Assembly: GCA_013388435.1 (NCBI GenBank)
Contig: JACAFE010000060.1
Location: 1 to 60,310 of the forward strand
Direction of reading: 5' to 3'
Origin: Nitrospirota bacterium
GTDB lineage: Bacteria > Nitrospirota > Thermodesulfovibrionia > Thermodesulfovibrionales > SM23-35
DNA: 60,310 nucleotides
The notes beneath the pieces were generated by a model. The model was not told the DNA's origin, did not search any database, and saw only the letters and a program-made list of their open reading frames with translations. Shown in pieces: positions 1 through 8,666 of the stretch. Made by a program: the position numbers and the translations under genes. Position 1 is the first letter of the stretch. Every line of letters starts with the position of its first letter.

Positions 1-66
1 CCCGCTTTGCGTGTCTGGAATTGAGTGCCGAAAAACGGCACTGGAAGTTAGTCGCTCTGGCGACTG
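1..66. repeat. Tandem REP-like hairpin units
   Basis: Two perfect hairpins follow one another: AGTGCCG/CGGCACT at 24-30 and 36-42, and AGTCGC/GCGACT at 50-55 and 60-65. Each is followed on the plus strand by GGAA, so on the minus strand each unit reads TTCC then a palindrome. The stems differ while pairing is kept. A third unit seems to be cut by the window edge (GTGTCTGGAA at 11-20). This resembles a REP array; no transposase is visible. Confidence 0.6.
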
Positions 67-80
67 GAATTTATCAAACT

Positions 81-128
81 GTTTATTGCGTTTATAGCGT
101 TTATAGCGTTTATTGCGTTATTGCGTTT
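81..128. repeat. 9-bp tandem repeat (GCGTTTATA/GCGTTTATT)
   Basis: About five copies of a nonamer lie head to tail, with a one-unit shortening near 116. The same nonamer recurs at about 53588-53622 inside another repeat copy, so it travels with the dispersed repeat family. Confidence 0.75.
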
Positions 129-435
129 AATTAAAACTGCACGGCACAACAAGAAAGAGCAAAGAGCAAAAAAAGGCTGAAGGCTGAAGGCGTTAGGCTG
201 AAGCATAAAAAACAACAAAGGAATATACAAACCCCTTAACAAAGGAGGAACTTAGTTAAGAGAAAAGAGCAAAGAGCTTATAGTAAACAACTAATAACAT
301 AATAAAAGGCAATAGCTCAATTTATGAAACAAAATAACGGGTCTTTTTTAAATATGAGCGGAGCTCATATTCAGCCTTCAGCCTTTTTAGTTTTTGCAAC
401 ATCTGTATTATTTAAATTGCATTTTTTGGGTTAAA
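129..435. repeat. Dispersed repeat copy (family A)
   Basis: This holds the modules seen near 50.0-50.4, 53.4-53.9 and 56.8-57.0 kb: iterated AAGGCTGAAGGC, the segment beginning ACAACAAAGGAATATACAA, the motif ATTTATGAAACAAAAT, and a right end whose reverse complement begins TTAACCCAAAAAATGC and continues to AATAATACAGATGTT. No credible gene is present in 1-491. Confidence 0.65.
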
Positions 436-491
436 TGATAAAGAAAATCTGAAAAGTTGAATTGCTTTTGGATTATAGGCAATAATATCTT

Positions 492-3400
492 ATGAAATTA
501 TTGAGATATTTCATACTTTGTTTTGTTTTTTCTATTATATTCGTCCCTGATTTATCCAGTTCTGAGGAAAATATTCCTTTTAACAGGGTAGTAATTCATA
601 ATCTCAAGATAACTTTTTATCCTGATGAGAGGACTTTTTCTGCAGAAGATACAATTACTGTCCCCGAACATCTTCTGCCAGAATTTCAGTTCTTTCTTCA
701 TAAAGGGCTTAACCCTTACTCGCCATCATCGGATGTTATGATTTCAATTAATCAATCAAGTCAGGATATTCCTCATGAATCATATTCTGTTAAACTTCCA
801 ACAGGAGTAAACACATTTGTATTAAAATATGGAGGCAGCGTCCATAATCCTTCTCTGTCAGGCAAAAAAAAGCTATTTAATCCGATTCAAGCCCAGGGCA
901 TAATTTCTGAGGCAGGAATATATCTTGCCGGTAGTTCTTTCTGGTATCCGGTTTTCAATGGAGAATTTGTCAAATTCAACCTTCTTATTGAGTTGCCTTC
1001 TGAATGGGATGCAATAAGTCAGGGTGAAAGAACATTGCACAAGAAGGATAACAATTCTACTTATGTGCGCTGGGAATCTAATGAACCTCAGGAGGAAATT
1101 TTTCTCATAGGCGCGCGTTTTATTGAATATTCTCAATCAATTGGCAAGATTATGGCCATGATTTTCTTGAGAACACCTGATAAAGGATTGGCAGACAAAT
1201 ATCTTGATGCAATTGTACGTTATATCAATATGTATGAATCACTTATTGGTGAATATCCCTATAAAAAAGTTGCTGTTGTTGAAAATATCTGGGAATCTGG
1301 CATAGGTATGCCATCTTTTACGGTTATCGGACCAAAATTCATCAGGTCGCATTTTGCTGTTAACAATTTTTTCCCTCACGAAGTGCTTCACACATGGTGG
1401 GGTAATAGTGTATTCCCTCATTATGAAAAAGGCAACTGGTCAGAGGGGTTGACCGGTTACCTATCAGATCACCTTATGAAAGAACAGCAGGATGAAGGTT
1501 CTTCTTTCAGACTAAGAATACTCCAAAAATATGCGGAATATTTGCTAAAAAACCAGGATTCCCCTGTAACAGCGTTTAAGTTGAGAACAGGTTCATCTTC
1601 TGAAGTTATTGGATATGGAAAATCTCTTATGTTTTTTCATATGCTGCGTCTGCAGTTAGGAGACAGAATTTTTACAGAGGCTATCCGGGATTTCTACCAG
1701 AAAAATAAGTTTAAACGCGCCACATTTGCTGACATAATGAAAAGTTTTGAAACCGTATCAAAAAAGAATATGAAAAGAGAATTTGAGCAATGGATAATAA
1801 GACCGGGTGCGCCGCTCTTGAAATTAGGTGAAGTAAAAATTGACAGGGAAAAGGAAGGATATGTATTATCCGCTGTCATCGAACAGAAACAACACGGGAA
1901 ATTCAATCTTAATGTGCCTGTAGCGGTTACCATGAAAGACAAAGAGAAAGCATATCAGACAACTGTCAGGGTTGACAAAAAAAAGGTGGAATTTAAAATT
2001 TTTCTTCCTTCCCGTCCTGTACGTTTGGATATTGATCCCGAATTTGATATTTTCAGAAGGCTTGAAAGGGATGAAATACCGCCGGTTATTTCACAGGTTA
2101 TAGGAGCGGAGAAAATAGTTGCTATACTTCCCTCTTCATCAGATAAAAATTTATTAAAAGCATACCGTAGCTTCGCATCAGCTTTAGCGATATCTGGCTC
2201 AAATGAAATAGATATAAAACTTGATACAGAAATAGATTCCTTGCCACAGGATTGTTCTATTGTCGTATTAGGACTTGAAAATAAATTTGTATCAAAGGTA
2301 TTTAGTATGTTGTCGAAATATAAAGTTGTTTTAAACCATAAATTGGTCAAGATAGGAAGAACTGAAATCATGCTCGAAAATAAATCAATTGTTCTTACGG
2401 CAAGAAATCCGGACAATGAGTCCCTTAATATTCTGTTTGTATTTTCGAATGTGCCGGAAGGGCTTCAGGAGCTTGGTAGAAATTTGTCTCGTTTTTCAGG
2501 TTTCAGTTACGCGGGTTTTGAAGGCAGGAGTTCAATTAATATTATTAAAGGAAGATGGAATAATATTAGTTCACCGTTGACTGTATTTATTCCAGATGAA
2601 AAAGGAGAGATTATAAGCGCAGAGCTTGGAGAACTCATGCCAAGAAAGCCGCTTATAACACCACAGAATATCTTTTCAGAAGAAGCAATGATGCAGTCAA
2701 TACGCTATTTGTCTTCGGAAGAACTTAAAGGACGCGGGCTGGGAACAGAGGGACTTGATAAAGCTGCTGAATATATTGCATTAAAATTTCAGGAGGCTGG
2801 ACTTAAACCCGGTGGGGATAAAGGTAAAAGTTATTTCCAGACATTTGAAGACTGGTTCCGCGGGGAAAAAACATCCGAACTTATTCTGAAGAATGTAGTA
2901 GGAATTATCCCGGGTAAAAACCCCGAGTGGTCAGAGCAAAGTATTATAATTGGTGCTCATTATGACCATCTGGGTACCGAATGTGTTGAATATTATGATG
3001 ATGAAGTTGATGCTTATTGCCCGGGTGCAAATGACAATGCAAGCGGAGTGGCTGTTTTGATAGAACTTGCAAGGGTGCTGAACAAAAGCCTTAATCCAGA
3101 GCGTACAATAATTTTTGTTGGTTTCACAAATGAAGAGAAAGGCAAAAGCGGTTCCCGTTATTTTGTAAATAATATGAAAGAATATCCAGCGGATAAATGC
3201 ATAGGAATGATAAACATTGACACTGTTGGCCAGATTAAAAAGAAAAAAATATTTATTTTGAATTCAGTTTCAGCAAAAGAATGGCAGTATATATTCAGAA
3301 ATTCGGTTTCTAATACAGGGCTCGATATAGATTTTGTAACAGAAGAATTAGATGTGAGCGATCAGATCGCCTTTCATAATGCAGGAATTCCTGCTGTTCA

Positions 3401-3554
3401 ACTTTTTTCAGGACCGCACCCTGACTATCATCGAACTACTGATACTGCAGACAAAATAAATTCATCCGGACTCGTTAAAACCGCTCTTTTACTAAAACTG
3501 GTTATCGAGAAACTATCAAATCAGGAAGAACCTTTAACACGTATAAGTAATTAA
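492..3554 (+). CDS. Bifunctional M1-like / M28-like exported metallopeptidase
   Basis: A 1020-residue protein with an N-terminal signal segment (about residues 1-24). The N-terminal half is an M1 aminopeptidase-type gluzincin: the zinc motif HEVLH is followed 18 residues later by the third ligand Glu in NWSEGL. The usual GAMEN exopeptidase motif is replaced by ESGIGMPSF. The C-terminal quarter is an M28 (Zn aminopeptidase/PA-linked) domain, with ligands visible in GAHYDHLG, PGANDNASG, TNEEKGKSG, INIDTVG and PHPDYHRTTDTADK. Both catalytic sets look intact, so a periplasmic or surface peptidase acting on peptides is likely. No strong Shine-Dalgarno is visible; the start was chosen because the signal peptide follows directly. 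It stands alone between a repeat region and a convergent gene. Confidence 0.85.
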   Translation: MKLLRYFILCFVFSIIFVPDLSSSEENIPFNRVVIHNLKITFYPDERTFSAEDTITVPEHLLPEFQFFLHKGLNPYSPSSDVMISINQSSQDIPHESYSVKLPTGVNTFVLKYGGSVHNPSLSGKKKLFNPIQAQGIISEAGIYLAGSSFWYPVFNGEFVKFNLLIELPSEWDAISQGERTLHKKDNNSTYVRWESNEPQEEIFLIGARFIEYSQSIGKIMAMIFLRTPDKGLADKYLDAIVRYINMYESLIGEYPYKKVAVVENIWESGIGMPSFTVIGPKFIRSHFAVNNFFPHEVLHTWWGNSVFPHYEKGNWSEGLTGYLSDHLMKEQQDEGSSFRLRILQKYAEYLLKNQDSPVTAFKLRTGSSSEVIGYGKSLMFFHMLRLQLGDRIFTEAIRDFYQKNKFKRATFADIMKSFETVSKKNMKREFEQWIIRPGAPLLKLGEVKIDREKEGYVLSAVIEQKQHGKFNLNVPVAVTMKDKEKAYQTTVRVDKKKVEFKIFLPSRPVRLDIDPEFDIFRRLERDEIPPVISQVIGAEKIVAILPSSSDKNLLKAYRSFASALAISGSNEIDIKLDTEIDSLPQDCSIVVLGLENKFVSKVFSMLSKYKVVLNHKLVKIGRTEIMLENKSIVLTARNPDNESLNILFVFSNVPEGLQELGRNLSRFSGFSYAGFEGRSSINIIKGRWNNISSPLTVFIPDEKGEIISAELGELMPRKPLITPQNIFSEEAMMQSIRYLSSEELKGRGLGTEGLDKAAEYIALKFQEAGLKPGGDKGKSYFQTFEDWFRGEKTSELILKNVVGIIPGKNPEWSEQSIIIGAHYDHLGTECVEYYDDEVDAYCPGANDNASGVAVLIELARVLNKSLNPERTIIFVGFTNEEKGKSGSRYFVNNMKEYPADKCIGMINIDTVGQIKKKKIFILNSVSAKEWQYIFRNSVSNTGLDIDFVTEELDVSDQIAFHNAGIPAVQLFSGPHPDYHRTTDTADKINSSGLVKTALLLKLVIEKLSNQEEPLTRISN

Positions 3555-3710
3555 TTCACAAGTATGTTTTGAAATTTTATATAAAAGTGTTAAGCAAAAA
3601 AGTAAAATTGAAATATTCCTGATTTTGCAAAAAATATTTTTCAATACCTTAAGTATATTTAAAGAAACATTGCGATTTCAGGTATTTTACGACTTATGTC
3701 AAGGCGTGGC

Positions 3711-4652
3711 TCATTGACTTCCTGCATAGCAATATATACAACGATGCTTACACGTGTTATATTGTCCTATATCTTTGCTCGGAATGCATCCACAATACTT
3801 TCTTTGACCTTTGTCTTTAAAGGCTTTCTTTTTGTTATTTTTTGTCTCTGATAAATAACCTTGATTAAGAAACTCCATCAATTCTTTATCTTGATTAAAC
3901 TCTCGTATCATAAGAGTATCATCAATACATTTATTATGATTTATACCATATTCTGATAAATCCACCTTTTCAGCGCATGTTGCGATTTCAATATTCCACT
4001 CGTTTTTCATTTCTTTTAAACCTTTGGCTATTCTAATCATATGCTCGTCTGTAAATTCTTTGCAATCAATAAAACCTGCTTTCAACAAATTATTCCTGAC
4101 TTTTCTGTAAAGATTAATATCTATAAAACTTATTACAAGTTTTTCTGTATATTTATGTATTAATTTCCCGATGTTATATATTTTATTAAGTAAAATATCT
4201 ACGGATATCTTATCTGTTAAAATCAAAGGGTCAAACCTCCAAATTGTTCTTGCCTTTCCAATATAATCTGATAATTTTTTGAATGTTTCTATTCTGCCTT
4301 CTAACGGAGGTACTTCAGGCTCTAATTTTTCTTTTTCATAATCATTAAGAGTAAAAGTAAAATAATAATTTATTACTTTTCTATCTAATTCTGGCAGAAA
4401 TTTTAAAATAGGTTCCGCATTCTTAGTCCAGAATATTATTGCTCTTGTTTTTTCAAACGAGACATGTTGTGATTTTCCATTAAAACGATTAACCCATTCT
4501 ACATAACCTTTCCTGAGCCTGTGCATAAACCACTCGGAATAAAATGCAGGGATGTCAGTGACCCTGCTTGCTGAAATAATAACAGGAGCAATACCATTAA
4601 TTGGACCTTTATCTGTTTTGATTATAACTTTTCGCCAGCCTTTAAAAGACAT
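3711..4652 (-). CDS. DUF1848 family protein, C-terminal CX3CX2C cluster
   Basis: A 313-residue soluble protein matching DUF1848 by its N-terminal ISASRVTDIPAFYSEWF segment and by FWTKNAEPIL. The last residues contain Cys301, Cys305 and Cys308 (TCKHRCIYCYA), the spacing of a radical SAM [4Fe-4S] triad but at the C-terminus rather than the N-terminus. Two more cysteines (YCGC) lie about 20 residues upstream. An iron-sulfur protein is likely and the substrate is unknown. The gene is monocistronic, convergent with the peptidase gene, and 320 bases from the divergent slp gene. Confidence 0.8.
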   Translation of the reverse strand: MSFKGWRKVIIKTDKGPINGIAPVIISASRVTDIPAFYSEWFMHRLRKGYVEWVNRFNGKSQHVSFEKTRAIIFWTKNAEPILKFLPELDRKVINYYFTFTLNDYEKEKLEPEVPPLEGRIETFKKLSDYIGKARTIWRFDPLILTDKISVDILLNKIYNIGKLIHKYTEKLVISFIDINLYRKVRNNLLKAGFIDCKEFTDEHMIRIAKGLKEMKNEWNIEIATCAEKVDLSEYGINHNKCIDDTLMIREFNQDKELMEFLNQGYLSETKNNKKKAFKDKGQRKYCGCIPSKDIGQYNTCKHRCIYCYAGSQ

Positions 4653-4936
4653 TACCTTCTCATTTTAGCTTATTGAAATAATAATGCTATTTATTTATAA
4701 TTCTATAAAAAATAATTAGCTTTGTCTTCATAATATGGCTAAGCAAAAGTATAAATGACGGAAATAAATATTATTTTTGCCATTTACAGTTTTGGAGTGA
4801 GTTGTTTAAAAACTATTTGTATCCACAACCTTCCCCTCTGTTATATTCAGATAAATATCCTGAATGGTAAAGAAGAAGATGAAGTTTCACTGCACCCTTC
4901 GTTATTACCCAGATCGGAGTTTTTCTAAAAGTTATT
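4653..4936. other. Non-coding AT-rich intergenic region
   Basis: Divergent intergenic region between the DUF1848 gene and slp. It has many stops in all frames and no tRNA-like or strong hairpin structure. Beyond the promoter-like elements next to slp, nothing can be supported. Confidence 0.5.
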
Positions 4937-4968
4937 TTGGACAAGTTTGAATCGTTATGTTATAAAAT
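4937..4968 (+). promoter_or_regulatory. Putative promoter of slp, start codon very close
   Basis: A -35-like TTGGAC (4937-4942) is followed by TATAAA/TAAAAT (4961-4968). The ATG at 4975 lies only 6 bases after TAAAAT, and there is no Shine-Dalgarno, so transcription probably begins at or next to the start codon. Confidence 0.45.
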
Positions 4969-4974
4969 ATTTAT

Positions 4975-5514
4975 ATGAAATCGCTGAGTAAGCTATATAT
5001 TCTGATTTTACTTTTATTGGTTTCATGTACACCTGTTTTAAGGCAGGAGCTAATAGATTCTGCCTTAAAAAATATATCCCCAGCTGAAATTAAACAGCAA
5101 CCTGAATTATATGTTGGAAAATATTTCCTTTTGGGTGGAATAATTGCTGAAACCAAAATGACTTCCGAAGGCTCTTTAATAGAAGCCATGTATCAGCCTG
5201 TTGATTCACGTGGTTATTTAAAAGGAATAAATACTTCACATATGCGATACCTTGCACTTTTTCCAAAAGAAAATGGAATACTTGACCCTTTAATCTTCAA
5301 ACGCGGAAGGGAAATAACATTTGTGGGTGAGTTTGTGGAATTAAAAGAAGGAAAGATTGAAGATTTAGAATATACTTATACTTATTTTAAGATTATTGAG
5401 CTTTATCTGTGGCCAGAATATAAAGACTATTTTATTTATTATGAGCCTTATCCATATTGGTGGGACTACCCGCACTGGTGGTATAGACCTTATTATTTCC
5501 CCCGCAGGCATTAA
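4975..5514 (+). CDS. slp: Slp family outer-membrane lipoprotein
   Basis: A 179-residue lipoprotein. The signal peptide ends in a lipobox with Cys18 (LLVSC), so the mature protein is lipid-anchored. The mature part resembles the Slp/YeaY family: SPAEIKQQPELYVGKYFLLGG, then a Y-Q-P-V-D segment and a beta-rich core. The C-terminus is unusually aromatic (many Tyr/Trp/Pro, ending WWYRPYYFPRRH). Family members are starvation- or stress-induced outer-membrane lipoproteins of unclear biochemical role. The gene stands alone. Confidence 0.8.
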   Translation: MKSLSKLYILILLLLVSCTPVLRQELIDSALKNISPAEIKQQPELYVGKYFLLGGIIAETKMTSEGSLIEAMYQPVDSRGYLKGINTSHMRYLALFPKENGILDPLIFKRGREITFVGEFVELKEGKIEDLEYTYTYFKIIELYLWPEYKDYFIYYEPYPYWWDYPHWWYRPYYFPRRH

Positions 5515-5533
5515 TTCTAAAATATTATTTAGC

Positions 5534-5749
5534 TTAACCCGTTTTTCTCAGGAATCTATTTAACTCTTTTTTGAACTCTTCTAACTTATCAAGATAACAG
5601 GCATGACCTGTATCTTTGATAATATATATTTCTGATTGTTTAACCTTCTCTGAAATTATCTTTGCATTATCTGAATATGAAATATTATCTCTATTACTCC
5701 ATATAGCTAAAAAAGGAACATTTATCTTTCCCAATAATGGAATCTAATT
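5534..5749 (-). pseudogene. Truncated alpha/beta hydrolase, C-terminal remnant
   Basis: About 70 codons encode the end of an alpha/beta hydrolase: VPFLAIWSNRDN (the usual segment before the acid residue) and DTGHACYLD (the catalytic His region), ending FLRKTG. The frame stays open upstream to a stop near 5745 with no credible start. The nucleophile half is missing, and the remnant abuts the left edge of the defence island. It is most likely a gene cut by insertion or deletion. Confidence 0.7.
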
Positions 5750-6066
5750 TTAAGTCCTTTATTTCAGCCCGGTCTTCCATCATTTATTGAAATTTTAATA
5801 TAAATATTAAACGAGCTAAATAAGATCTTAACCAAATCCTGTAATTTGCAAAAAGCAGAATTAATATTCCCGGTTCTTTTTCTGTTAATAATTCCTGATT
5901 AGGCGATGCAGATGATTATCCGGCTCAGAGCCGCTTCCCACCCCAACGCTCGGGCGTGGCGGGAAGGAAAGGGGGCAAGGGGGGAAAGGAATTCCCGCCC
6001 TGCCCTCGCTTTTTCGCCGCCGAATTTTTCCTATTTCGTAAAGCGAAATTCGCCACTGTTTTCAAA
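5750..6066. other. GC-shifted island boundary with two hairpins
   Basis: No gene is visible. CGGCTC/GAGCCG pairs at 5921-5926 and 5928-5933 with a one-base loop. A longer stem-loop follows: CTTCCC at 5934-5939 with GGGAAG at 5961-5966, and an inner ACGC/GCGT stem. After it come purine-rich and CCGCCC-rich stretches. The composition is clearly richer in GC than the flanks, consistent with an imported end. No integrase or obvious att repeat is seen. Confidence 0.5.
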
Positions 6067-6072
6067 TTAACT

Positions 6073-6090
6073 GATTTTGCTTGCAAAATC
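6073..6090. repeat. Perfect palindrome at res 3' end
   Basis: GATTTTGC and GCAAAATC are separated by TT, within the last codons of res. With the T-rich flank it may act as a terminator on the minus strand. Only the palindrome is certain. Confidence 0.4.
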
Positions 6091-8460
6091 AACGAAATTG
6101 TCGAACCAATATTTTCTGTAATTTTCCAAAACCTCTGCTATTCCTCGTCTTGGTTTGAGCAATAGTTTTGTGTTTATGACAAATCCGTTGTACGAAAAAT
6201 CTCTGCTTTCTTTTTGCTCGCCAATTTCAAATATCCTTGAATAGCCATCAATTTTTCTGTATCCGTCCGCCTGTTCAAATAAAGTCATTTGTCTTTCAAA
6301 TTCTTTTCTGGGAATTTTTCCGTACTGATTGTCTAACTCTTTTTGTCTTTCAGGATAATGCCGAACTTCCTCAATTTTTCTTTTAATTTCTTTGTATTTC
6401 TCGCCATCGCTAAACCTGACCTTTTTGAAATGCACGATTTCATTTTCCAATTCCTTAAACTTCTCAAACTCCTTGCTTTTAACTCCAAGGTAATCAAAAA
6501 TCCGATCAAGAATTAACTCCGGCTCAAAGAGTGAATTCCTTTCGCCCAAATCATAGTATCGCTCTTTTTCCGCAAAACTTTCTTTTGCTTTATTCAAAAC
6601 TTTCACATCGCAATCATATTTGGCCAAAGCGATTTTATCGCCTAAAAATCCGTAAAATTTCGACGTTATATCAAGATCTTCTCGGCTGACAGGATATTTT
6701 TGCGGGTCTTTTTCTTCAGCAAAAATTCTCTCGGAATCACGGTAAACAGGTATTAAGAGAAGTTTCCCTTCTCTTTTAGGATTGACAATAAATGCCTCGC
6801 CTAAATTTTTATCCTGTTTTTCTGCCTTTAGAGTAGCGATTATCTCTCGTAGGTTTTCGGCGTTCGTCCCAAAAACAAACAAACTCTCTATCGGCAAAAT
6901 CAGATTTTTAATTTTTTCAAATAACTGCTCTTTTACTTCATTTGCATTGAAAAAATTTTGAAGACGCTTTCTTTTGTTTTTCTGCGGCTCTATTCGGACA
7001 CCTCTGCCAACCGACTGTAGAACGAATTTTTTGGCGTCGCTTCCTACTCCGATATTTACAAACAAAAGAAGATTTGGTCTGTTAGAATCCCAACCCTCAT
7101 AAAAAGAACGCGAACCCATTAAAACATTTATGTCAGAATCATCGCGATTTATCCGCCTGAAATAACTTTCGTTTTCAAAACTTTCGTTTATTTCGTATCC
7201 CTCAAGTTTGTCTTTTAGCCAGCCGGAAATGTCGCCGATTTTGATTAACGCAAACGGCTTTTCAGCCGTCATCAACCTAAAAATCAGTTCGTTTCTATTG
7301 CCGGGAATTTTTAATACCTCAATCTTGCCCGGAGTTTTAGCATTCAAAACATATTTTAAAACATCTTTGTAATCTAATTTTGAAATTAAATCGGCGTTTA
7401 CTACGCAGTCCAACTCCTCAAACTCAAATGTTGGATGGTTGCTAAACTCTTGAACAATTTCCTCTTTTGCTTTATTGAGCAAATCTGCCCTAATTTCGTT
7501 CTTCGCTACTTTTTCTAACTCTCTAAAAAATAACTCCAAATCAGATTCTTCTACATCTACGGAATTAACCAATGTCAAAAGAAGCGGGCGGTGGTATAAG
7601 GCATTATCAACTTTCCTGATTTTTTCAAAATACTTGTTGATGCAAGTCAGAAGTAAAAGCGTCTTCAAAACAATTTTCTGTTTTTCAATCGGCGAAAAAT
7701 CACCCCGACCGCGAAATGCACTAATCTCGGCAGATGACACATAAATATGCTTGCCGTAACCTTCTTCAACAAACTTTGAAAGATTGAAATTAAAAACACA
7801 TGTTGCAAAGTCTCTTGGGTCTGTAAAGGTGGCAGAAAAATTAAACAGAAATCCGTTTCTTGAAAGTATGGAGTATAAAATCTGTCGCTTGCTGTCTTCC
7901 TTGTCGCCCTTATGGGCTTCGTCCAAAAGAATGTACCATTTGCCGCTGTTGTCATAATTTCTGAAATTCACGATTTTTTCTTTCTGTTCATCAGAAATTA
8001 AATCGGAACGATAACAAAAAACAGTAATCTCGTTTTTAGCAAACGGCAGGGCGTTTTCGCGCTTCACACTATCGTAATCTCTCAAATTTTTAAGATTTAT
8101 CTTTGTGCCAAAATTAAAACTATTAAATTCCTCAACATGATTTTTAAACTGGTCCAAAAGGTCATCACGGTGCGCCAAAAAAAGAATGTCACGCGCCGGC
8201 AATTCTTTTTCAGCAACGAGTTTACCCAAAAGTTCAATCAGTTTAACAATAATCAGCGTCTTGTCCGAGCCGGTCGCCATCCAAAAACTCATCCGATTGA
8301 TAAAGTGAGTAAAGGATATTTTATTATCAACTATTTGATAATCTTCAGGATATTCCAAAAGATATTTTGCCGCTTTCCTTTCACGATTTAGGTTATAGTC
8401 AAAATTTTCTGTAAAATCGTTTGCTTGGTAGTGATTAAACAAACTTTGCTTTAATTTATT

Positions 8461-8502
8461 CCCCTTTTGTAGAGGGGTGTCTGCGACAGCAGACGGGGTG
8501 TT
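8461..8502. repeat. Palindromic element inserted in frame in res
   Basis: Two adjacent hairpins: CCCCTTTT/AGAGGGG (imperfect, 8461-8477) and GTCTGC/GCAGAC (8479-8484 and 8489-8494), followed by GGGGTGT. Read in the res frame it encodes a Pro/Thr-rich insert (NTPSAVADTPLQKGN). The same architecture occurs, in the opposite orientation relative to the gene, at 13764-13800. Confidence 0.7.
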
Positions 8503-8666
8503 TCCTTTGAAATAAAGCCATAAGCCGCGCAAAGCATTTTTAAGCGCATCCTTTTGAAAATCAAATAGTGTTTTGTCGGAAGAAAATCTGCCAAAATCAA
8601 ATCCCTGCCACTTTACTGGCAAGTTTTCCAGAGCAATATTTTTTACAATATCTTATAAATATAATT

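Noticed and set aside
48-242. Open frame of 64 codons with an INAINAINA run
   Set aside because: It is produced by the 9-bp tandem repeat and the AAGGCTGAAGGC modules.
5750-5950. Search for a left att repeat of the tRNA-Pro 3' end
   Set aside because: No stretch resembling the T arm plus acceptor was found, so no att site is claimed.
5956-6165. Plus-strand open frame in GC-rich sequence
   Set aside because: It overlaps the res 3' end antisense and the low-complexity GGGGG/CCGCCC stretch; no start signal or family features.
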